Positions 52,101 to 58,269 of a stretch of 64,000 bases of DNA are shown one piece after another. Below the pieces are notes generated by a model. That model had not been told where the DNA came from, searched no databases, and was given only the letters and a program-made list of their open reading frames with translations. The DNA comes from Micromonospora costi (lineage in GTDB: Bacteria > Actinomycetota > Actinomycetes > Mycobacteriales > Micromonosporaceae): assembly GCF_003626655.1 (NCBI RefSeq), contig NZ_RBAN01000004.1, positions 62,001 to 126,000 on the forward strand. The letters run 5' to 3'. The position numbers were made by a program, and so were the translations under genes. The stretch's first letter is position 1. The number at the start of each line of letters is the position of its first letter.

Positions 52101-53090
52101 ATGACGCACGCGGCAGCACGCCCGGCCACCCTCGAGGACGTCGCCCGGGCCGCCGGGGTGTCCCGCTCGACGGCGTCGCGGGTGATCGCCGGCACCGGCT
52201 TCGCCTCGCCGGACGCCCGCGACCGGGTCGTGGCCGCGGTCGACCAGCTCGGTTACGTGCCCAACCCGGCGGCCCGCGCGCTGGTGCGCGGCGCCGGCGT
52301 ACGGCTCGCCGTGGCGGTCACCGGCACCACGTCGGCGGTGCTCGACGACCCGTACGTCGACCGGGTGGTGGCCGCCGCCGCCCGCGTGTGCACGCCGCAG
52401 GGCCTCGGGGTGGCCCTGCACTGGCTGCCGCGGCACGCGCCGCAGGCGCTGCGGCAGCTCGCGTTCGACCGGGGCGTCTGCGGGATCGTGCTGGTCAACA
52501 CCACCGAGCCCGTGCTCGACGCGGTGCCCCGCTCGCTCCGCGGCCGGATCGCCTCGATCGGCATCGGGTCGGCCGCCGTGCCGTCCTTCGACGTCGACAA
52601 CGGTGGGGGCGCGACCGCCGTGCTGCACCACCTCCACGCCACCGGTCGCCGACGGATCGCCATGGTCACCGGCCCCCGGTGGCTCTCCTGCGCCGGCCGG
52701 TCGGTGCGGGCGTACCGGCAGGTGATGCGCGAGGCGGGCCTTCCCGTACGCCTGGTCCGGGGTGATTTCACGGCCACGCGCGGCCGGGCGGCGGCCCGGG
52801 AGGTGCTCGACCGTTGGCCGGACACCGACGCGATCTTCGCGGCCAGCGACGCCACCGCGCTCGGGGTGATCGCCGGCCTGCGCCGGCGCGGCGTGCGGGT
52901 GCCCGGCGACGTCGCGGTGGCCGGCTTCGACGACATCCCGCTCGCGGAGCTGAGCACTCCCGCGCTGACCACGGCCAGCCACCCGGTGGGGCGCATCGCC
53001 ACGGCCGCCGCGCAGGCGGTGCTCGACCGGCGCCCGACGCCGCCGGCGACGTTCTTCCCGTCCGCCCTCGTGCCCCGCGACAGCGCCTGA
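52101..53090 (+). CDS. LacI-family transcriptional regulator
   Basis: 329 residues. HTH at residues ~9-30 (TLEDVARAAGVSRSTASRVI) followed by the hinge NPAARALVRG. Periplasmic-binding-like sensor domain with VDNGGGATAVLHHLHATGRRRIAMVTG, DAIFAASDATALGVI and VAVAGFDDIPLAE. ATG after GGAGG with a 5-base gap. It probably represses the adjacent MFS gene and itself in response to a small sugar-like ligand. Confidence 0.92.
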   Translation: MTHAAARPATLEDVARAAGVSRSTASRVIAGTGFASPDARDRVVAAVDQLGYVPNPAARALVRGAGVRLAVAVTGTTSAVLDDPYVDRVVAAAARVCTPQGLGVALHWLPRHAPQALRQLAFDRGVCGIVLVNTTEPVLDAVPRSLRGRIASIGIGSAAVPSFDVDNGGGATAVLHHLHATGRRRIAMVTGPRWLSCAGRSVRAYRQVMREAGLPVRLVRGDFTATRGRAAAREVLDRWPDTDAIFAASDATALGVIAGLRRRGVRVPGDVAVAGFDDIPLAELSTPALTTASHPVGRIATAAAQAVLDRRPTPPATFFPSALVPRDSA

Positions 53091-53092
53091 CC

Positions 53093-53210
53093 CCGGTCCG
53101 GGTGCCCGGGGGGCCCGACCGTCGGCGGGTGCCGTTGGGCTCGCTCGACGGCGGCGCGGCCCGCCAGGGCACGCATCACCCCGGTTCGGGTGCCCGGGCC
53201 CACCCGGCGG
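53093..53210. repeat. Imperfect direct repeat (~85-bp period)
   Basis: CCCCGGTYCGGGTGCCCGGG occurs near 53093 and again near 53178. A second shared block, GGCGGCGCGGCCCG followed by GGGCACGC, lies ~60 bases into the first copy and ~30 into the second. It fills much of the 218-bp gap after the LacI gene; no ORF. Confidence 0.5.
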
Positions 53211-53308
53211 CGGCGCGGCCCGGCATGGGCACGCGTCCGGTGCGGTTAACCGGCGGCCGGCCGGGTAACCGCCGGCGCACACCCGCCGACAGCGAGGAGC
53301 GGTGATCC

Positions 53309-54013
53309 GTGTCCGAACCCGCGCCGCCGCACCGGCAGCCGGAGGAAAACCCCCGGCACGGCCGACTCACCACCCGACCGGGCCCGCCCGTCGGCCCGGC
53401 CACCGCCGGCCTGGTCCCGATGACCGACGCCGACGGTGATCTGCTCGCCCTGCTATACGCCCCGGCGCCCTCCGGCGACCGCCCGTACCGGCTCGTGGTG
53501 CTGCTGCACGGCGCGGGCGGCTCGGCACGCCAGGGGCTGGACCTGCTGCTCCCCGTCGCCGACGCGCACCACCTGCTGCTGGTCGCACCGCAGGCGGCGG
53601 CGAGCAGCTGGGACCTCATCGTCGAGGGGTTCGGGATCGACGTACGGCGCATCGACGGGCTGCTGGAGTCCGTGTTCGCCGGGTACCCGATCCGCGACGT
53701 GGTGCTCGGCGGCTTCTCCGACGGCGCGTCGTACGCCCTCTCGCTCGGCCTGACCAACGGCGACCTGGTCACCGGGGTGGTGGCCTTCTCCCCCGGGTTC
53801 GCGGCGCCGATGGTCACCCACGGGCAGCCCCGGGTGTTCGTGTCGCACGGCGTCGACGACCGGGTGCTGCCGGTGGACGTGTGCAGCCGGCGGCTCGTGC
53901 CCCGACTGCACGACCTCGGGTACGACGTGACGTACCACGAGTTCACGGGCGGCCACGAGATCCCGCCGGAAGTCCGCGACGCCGCCGCCACCTGGCTGGA
54001 AACCCTCCCCTAA
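53309..54013 (+). CDS. Alpha/beta hydrolase (phospholipase/carboxylesterase type)
   Basis: 234 residues. RLVVLLHGAGGSARQGLDLL forms the oxyanion loop, the nucleophile is Ser in VLGGFSDGASYALSLG, the acid is Asp in VSHGVDDRVLPV, and the His is in FTGGHEIPPEV. This layout is that of PHB-depolymerase-like and phospholipase/carboxylesterase proteins. No secretion signal, so probably cytosolic. GTG start with GAGGAG upstream. Confidence 0.83.
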   Translation: MSEPAPPHRQPEENPRHGRLTTRPGPPVGPATAGLVPMTDADGDLLALLYAPAPSGDRPYRLVVLLHGAGGSARQGLDLLLPVADAHHLLLVAPQAAASSWDLIVEGFGIDVRRIDGLLESVFAGYPIRDVVLGGFSDGASYALSLGLTNGDLVTGVVAFSPGFAAPMVTHGQPRVFVSHGVDDRVLPVDVCSRRLVPRLHDLGYDVTYHEFTGGHEIPPEVRDAAATWLETLP

Positions 54014-54072
54014 CCAGGCGCCCGCCCCCCGTTGCCCCGGGGGCGCCCCGCCCCGCCCCTGCCCTGCCCCTG

Positions 54073-54114
54073 CCCCGGCCCCGGCCCCGGCCCCGGCCCC
54101 GGCCCCGGCCCCGG
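54073..54114. repeat. Hexanucleotide tandem repeat CCCCGG x7
   Basis: Seven perfect copies of CCCCGG running directly into the left arm of the family B palindrome. Together with a further GC-rich duplicated tract (GGCCCGGGCGCGGG twice, 54235-54270) it fills the 302-bp gap between the convergent hydrolase and FUSC genes. Confidence 0.9.
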
Positions 54115-54188
54115 CGATCATGCAGTTATGGTGCCTGGCTTGCCCCTCTTCACACCTTTCGCGGGGCACCACAACTGCATGATCGACC
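54114..54188. repeat. Palindromic repeat, family B
   Basis: 75 bp. The left arm GGCGATCATGCAGTTATGG... pairs with a right arm ending GCATGATCGACC; arms agree over ~22 bases with few differences. Partner of the copy at 34804. Lies between two convergent genes, where it could also act as a bidirectional terminator. Confidence 0.85.
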
Positions 54189-54315
54189 GCGAGGGAGCGC
54201 GCCGCGCCGGAGACGGGAGCGCCGGAGCCCCGCAGCGGGGCCCGGGCGCGGGGGCCCGGGCGCGGGGGCCCTGAGCCCCGGAGCCCGGGGGCGCGGGGCC
54301 GCGGGGCCGGGGCGG

Positions 54316-55440
54316 TCAGACTGGGGGCAGGCCCAGGGCTTGGTCTACGCGGCCGAGCACCGTGGCGTCGTCGTCGGCGGCGACACCGCGCAGCAGGTCG
54401 ATGGCGGTCGCCCGGACCTGCCCGATGATCATCATGAGCGGCAGGGTACGGCCCGGGGTGAAGAGACCGCCGGCCGTCCGTACGGCGGCCAGCGCGGCCT
54501 GGTCGGCCCGCTCGGCGTGCGCGTCGGCGATCTCGTCGCGGCCCTCCAGGTCGGCGGCCAGTGCCTCACCGGCGGCCCGGACGGCGTCGGCCAGGCAGCG
54601 CAGCGCCACCCCGAGGTCGGTCGGCACCGGCGTGGGCTGGCGGCTGAGCGTCACGCCGGCCCGGGCGAGCACCCGTACGTTACGGACCACGTAGTCGACC
54701 TGGCGGATCGAGTTGTCCACCGAGCGCAGCCGGCCCAGGTGCCGCCGCCGCCGGACGTTCAGCCACAGCGCCTCCCCGGCGGCGAGCACCCCCTCGCGCA
54801 GCCGGTCGACACGGGCGTCCATCCCGCGGGCCTGGGCGAGCGCGGCGAGCGCGGCCGGCTCGTCATGCCGGTCCAGGGCGCCCGCGATGTCGGTGAGCAG
54901 GTCGGCAAGGTCGTCGAACGTGCCGTGTACCTCGGCGACCAGCGGGGCGAGCGGCCGCCGGGCGTCGACCAGCTGGCTGACGGCGAGCGCCACCGCACCA
55001 CCGATCAGCGCGTCGACGAACCGGAACGGCACGAGCGACTCGGAAGACGGCGCGACCACCACGAGATAGAGGGCGGAGACGGCGGCCTGCACGAGCGTGA
55101 CGCCGGTCGCGCCGACCGCCGCGGCGAGGGCGACGGTGAGCAGGATGACGGTGAACACCGTCCAGGTGGTGCCAGGCCCGAGTCCCTGGATCACCAGGTC
55201 GGCCACGAGCACGCCGCCGGCCACCCCGAGCACCACCTCGACCGCCCGGCGCAGCCGTTGGCCCCGGGCCTGACCGAGGACGATCAGCGCGGCGGCGGGC
55301 GCGAAGAACGGCTGCGGATGGCCCACCAGCCGCGTGGCGAGGATCCAGGCCACGGTGGCGGCGAGCGTCGCCTCCACCACCGGCCGCCAGCCCCGCCGCA
55401 GCCGGCCGGCTGCCTCGCGCAACCAGCCCCACCGGATCAT
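54316..55440 (-). CDS. FUSC-family (aromatic acid exporter-like) membrane protein
   Basis: 374 residues. N-terminal membrane module with about 5-6 helices (residues ~20-160) starting RPVVEATLAATVAWILATRL and including PFFAPAAALIVLGQARGQRLRRAVEVVLGV, the FUSC signature. A ~200-residue helical cytosolic domain follows. Half-length compared with two-module AaeB-like exporters, so it probably dimerises. ATG after GGAGG. Divergent from the AraC regulator with only 52 bp between, suggesting control by it. Confidence 0.8.
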   Translation of the reverse strand: MIRWGWLREAAGRLRRGWRPVVEATLAATVAWILATRLVGHPQPFFAPAAALIVLGQARGQRLRRAVEVVLGVAGGVLVADLVIQGLGPGTTWTVFTVILLTVALAAAVGATGVTLVQAAVSALYLVVVAPSSESLVPFRFVDALIGGAVALAVSQLVDARRPLAPLVAEVHGTFDDLADLLTDIAGALDRHDEPAALAALAQARGMDARVDRLREGVLAAGEALWLNVRRRRHLGRLRSVDNSIRQVDYVVRNVRVLARAGVTLSRQPTPVPTDLGVALRCLADAVRAAGEALAADLEGRDEIADAHAERADQAALAAVRTAGGLFTPGRTLPLMMIIGQVRATAIDLLRGVAADDDATVLGRVDQALGLPPV

Positions 55441-55492
55441 CGCCGCCTCCTCGTACCGGCTTCGGACATACGTGATCGTCTACCATCGGGCG

Positions 55493-56509
55493 ATGGATCC
55501 GCTCACCGGGCTGCTGGACGGTCCCCGGGCCCGGGGAGCCTTCCTGCTGCGGTCGGTGCTCGACCCGCCGTACGCGCTGCGGATCGAGGACGGCGCCCCG
55601 CTGACGGTGGCCGCGCTGGTCCGTGGCGTCGCGTGGGTGGTGCCCGACGACGGCGAGCCGGTGGCGCTGCGGCCCGGTGATGTGGCGGTCCTGCGGGGGC
55701 CGGACCCGTACACGGTGGCCGACGACCCTTCCACCCCGCCGCAGGTGGTCATCGGGCCGGGTCAGCGCTGCACCACACTGCGCGGCGAGCCGCTGGCCGA
55801 GTCGATGGCGCTGGGCGTACGCACCTGGGGCACCGGCCCGTCCGGGTCGACGGTGCTGCTCACCGGGACGTACCAGTTGCCCGGCGAGGTGAGCCGCCCG
55901 CTGCTGGCGGCCCTGCCGCCGCGGCTCGTCGTGCCCGGCGAGCAGTCGCGCAACCCGTTGCTGCCGGTGCTCGCCGAGGAGGTGACGCGGGACGAGCCCG
56001 GCCAGGCCGCGGTGCTCGACCGACTGCTCGACCTGCTGCTGATCGGGGCGCTGCGGACCTGGTTCGCCCGGCCCGGGGCCGCGCCCGGCTGGTACCGGGC
56101 GGCCGCCGACCCGGTGGTCGGCCCGGCCCTACGGCTGTTGCAGAACGACCCGGCCCGGCCGTGGACCGTGGCCTCCCTCGCCGCGGCGGTCGGTGTGTCC
56201 CGGGCGGCGCTCGCGCGTCGCTTCACCGCCCTGGTCGGCGAGCCGCCCATGGCGTACCTCACCGGGTGGCGGCTGTCGCTCGCCGCCGACCTGCTCCGGG
56301 AGCCGGACGCGACGCTCGCCGCCGTGGCCCGGCGGGTCGGGTACGCCAACCCGTTCGCGCTGAGCGCCGCGTTCCGCCGGGTCCGCGGGATCAGTCCGCG
56401 GGCACACCGGGCCGCCGCCGAGACGGACGGCGGAACCGGCGCGCCGGCCGCTGCACCGGCCCGCGCCGACGGCAGCGCGGGAGGGTCCGACGGTCCCGGG
56501 TACGCGTGA
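55493..56509 (+). CDS. AraC-family transcriptional regulator (cupin plus HTH_18)
   Basis: 338 residues. N-terminal AraC-binding cupin (DPLTGLLDGPRARGAFLLRSVLDPPYALRI, then VLRGPDPYTVADDP). C-terminal double HTH: WTVASLAAAVGVSRAALARRF and DATLAAVARRVGYANPFALS followed by FRRVRGISPRAHR. The ATG has TACCAT (55481-55486) six bases upstream and no RBS, so a leaderless transcript is likely. Probably regulates the divergent FUSC gene in response to an aromatic or related effector. Confidence 0.9.
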   Translation: MDPLTGLLDGPRARGAFLLRSVLDPPYALRIEDGAPLTVAALVRGVAWVVPDDGEPVALRPGDVAVLRGPDPYTVADDPSTPPQVVIGPGQRCTTLRGEPLAESMALGVRTWGTGPSGSTVLLTGTYQLPGEVSRPLLAALPPRLVVPGEQSRNPLLPVLAEEVTRDEPGQAAVLDRLLDLLLIGALRTWFARPGAAPGWYRAAADPVVGPALRLLQNDPARPWTVASLAAAVGVSRAALARRFTALVGEPPMAYLTGWRLSLAADLLREPDATLAAVARRVGYANPFALSAAFRRVRGISPRAHRAAAETDGGTGAPAAAPARADGSAGGSDGPGYA

Positions 56510-56578
56510 CCGTCGACTCTAAAGGTCACGCGCTGGCGGGTGTGTGCTCACGGTGTACGCGGACACGGGAGGGTGGTC

Positions 56579-57073
56579 ATGGGGCACGACTCACGGCGCT
56601 ACCGCCTGACACGCTGGATGTACCGGACCGGCCGGCCGAACCGGATGGCGCGGGTGTTGAACCGGATCTCGGCGGTCCACTTCGCATCCGGCCTGCTCGC
56701 GCCCGGGCACTGGGTGACCCTGGAGGTGACCGGCCGGCGCAGCGGTCGGCCGGTCAGCCTTCCGCTGGTGGTCGTCCACCACCAGGGTGGGCGCTACCTC
56801 GTGTCGATGCTCGGCCCGGACACGAACTGGGTCCGCAACGTCCGGGCCGCCGGCGGGCGCGCTGTGCTGCGGCACCGTCACCGGGAGCCGGTGCGGCTCA
56901 GCGAGGTCCCCGTCGCCGAGCGCGCTCCGTTGCTTCAGCGGTACCTGGACGTCGCACCGGGAGCCCGGCCGCACCTGCCCTTCGACCGGGGCGCGCCGCT
57001 GGCCGAGATCGCCGACGTGGCCGCCCGGTACCCCGTCTTCCGCGTCGACCCGGACCGTTCCGGCGCGGACTGA
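56579..57073 (+). CDS. F420-dependent deazaflavin reductase family protein (DDN-like)
   Basis: 164 residues, split beta-barrel. HWVTLEVTGRRSGRPVSLPLVVV and GGRYLVSMLGPDTNWVRNVRAAGGRAVLRH correspond to the TTGRKSG...P and NWVRNLRAAG motifs of the Ddn/Rv3547 family, which binds F420H2 and reduces quinones or nitro compounds. ATG after GGGAGGG. Downstream 57074-57429 (356 bp) holds only a possible fragment. Confidence 0.83.
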   Translation: MGHDSRRYRLTRWMYRTGRPNRMARVLNRISAVHFASGLLAPGHWVTLEVTGRRSGRPVSLPLVVVHHQGGRYLVSMLGPDTNWVRNVRAAGGRAVLRHRHREPVRLSEVPVAERAPLLQRYLDVAPGARPHLPFDRGAPLAEIADVAARYPVFRVDPDRSGAD

Positions 57074-57176
57074 CCTCGGGCGACCGTCGCACTGCCGGCT
57101 GGCGGCGGCTCCGACGGTCACACCGCCCGCGTCAGGTGACGGTGGCCGCGAGCGTGGCGGCGGCGGCCACGTCTCG

Positions 57177-57362
57177 GTGCCCGTCGGCGACCACCACGCC
57201 GTGCCGGCCGTGGCGGGTCGCCGCGCGCGGATCCGGGGCGTCGACGACGTGCTGCGCCGCGCCGCCGAACACGGCGCGCTCCCCTTCGAGCTGGGCGTGC
57301 CGTGGGCGGTAGGGCCCTTCCGGTTCGCGCACCCCGGCACGCCGGGCGGACACCGTCGGTGA
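57177..57362 (+). CDS. Possible small protein or gene remnant
   Basis: A 61-codon frame from GTG 57177 encodes VPVGDHHAVPAVAGRR...RGVDDVLRRAAEHGALPFELGVPWAVGPFRFAHPG. The amphipathic helix and proper codon bias look protein-like, but there is no RBS and no recognised family. It may be the tail of a decayed gene whose beginning is lost. Weak support. Confidence 0.3.
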   Translation: MPVGDHHAVPAVAGRRARIRGVDDVLRRAAEHGALPFELGVPWAVGPFRFAHPGTPGGHRR

Positions 57363-57429
57363 GCAGGGGTGACCGCTCGCCGGCGGTTCGGGGACCGACC
57401 GCGTGGTGAAGATCCGCTATAAGTGACGC

Positions 57430-58158
57430 ATGGACTTCCCGCCGTACCTGGGCAGCATGCCGATGCACGCGATCACCGAGATCCACGGCGAACCGGGTCT
57501 CCTGGAGCGCTTCCGGCTGGAGATCCAGTCCTTCGACGAGGCGGCGCGGGCCCGACTCACCGCCGCGCTCGACCTCGCGGCGGACCTGCACCGGGACGAC
57601 CGGCGGGTCCGCGAGCCGTACCTGAACCATCTGCTCCGCGTCGCGATCCGCATGATGCACCACTACCGGGTGCGCGACGTGGACGTGATCGTCGCCGGGC
57701 TGCTGCACGACGCCGTCGAGGACCACCCGGTCGAGCTGGCCGGCGACGCCGCCGGGGACAACCCCACGGCGGCCGCGCTGGCGACGCTCGCTGACCGGTT
57801 CGGCCCGCGGGTCGCGCGCCTGGTCGCCGCGGTCACCAACCCGCGGTACGACCCCGACCGCGACCGCAACGAGCAGTACCGCGAGCACGTGGCCGCCAGC
57901 CTCGACCGGGAACCCTGGGCGCGGGTGATCAAGATTTCGGACTTCACCGACAACGGCGTGGGCGTGATCCACACCGTGGGGCCGAAGGTGGAGTCGTCGG
58001 CCCGCAAGTACCGGCCGCTCGTGCCGGTGTACCGCGACCTGGTCACCCGGCCGGACACCCCGCTCCCGGCCGACGTGAAGCGCCACATCCTGGCGCAGCT
58101 CGACCTCGCCGAGGAGCGGTTCAGCGCGATCCTGGACCAGCCCGCGCACCACCACTGA
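57430..58158 (+). CDS. Stand-alone RSH-type HD hydrolase (small alarmone hydrolase-like)
   Basis: 242 residues. HD-domain residues in RelA/SpoT order: His67 in EPYLNHLLRVA, His93-Asp94 and Glu97-Asp98 in GLLHDAVEDHP, and VIKISDFTDNG in place of the KLADRxHN motif. There is no synthetase, TGS or ACT domain, so it resembles small alarmone hydrolases that degrade (p)ppGpp or related nucleotides using Mn2+. TATAAG six bases before the ATG and no RBS suggest a leaderless mRNA. Substrate needs proof. Confidence 0.8.
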   Translation: MDFPPYLGSMPMHAITEIHGEPGLLERFRLEIQSFDEAARARLTAALDLAADLHRDDRRVREPYLNHLLRVAIRMMHHYRVRDVDVIVAGLLHDAVEDHPVELAGDAAGDNPTAAALATLADRFGPRVARLVAAVTNPRYDPDRDRNEQYREHVAASLDREPWARVIKISDFTDNGVGVIHTVGPKVESSARKYRPLVPVYRDLVTRPDTPLPADVKRHILAQLDLAEERFSAILDQPAHHH

Positions 58159-58200
58159 CCGGTCCGCACACCGCCCGGGCTTTCTCCGCCGGGCGCGGCA

Positions 58201-58231
58201 GGGCGCCCGTACCCGGTGGGTACGAGCGCCC
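58201..58231. terminator. Bidirectional hairpin terminator
   Basis: 14-bp stem GGGCGCCCGTACCC/GGGTACGAGCGCCC with one mismatch and a GGT loop, between the convergent HD hydrolase and the DraG-type gene. Confidence 0.75.
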
Positions 58232-58269
58232 CTTGAGCCGGTCCCTCGACCGTCGGACCACCTATCCGC

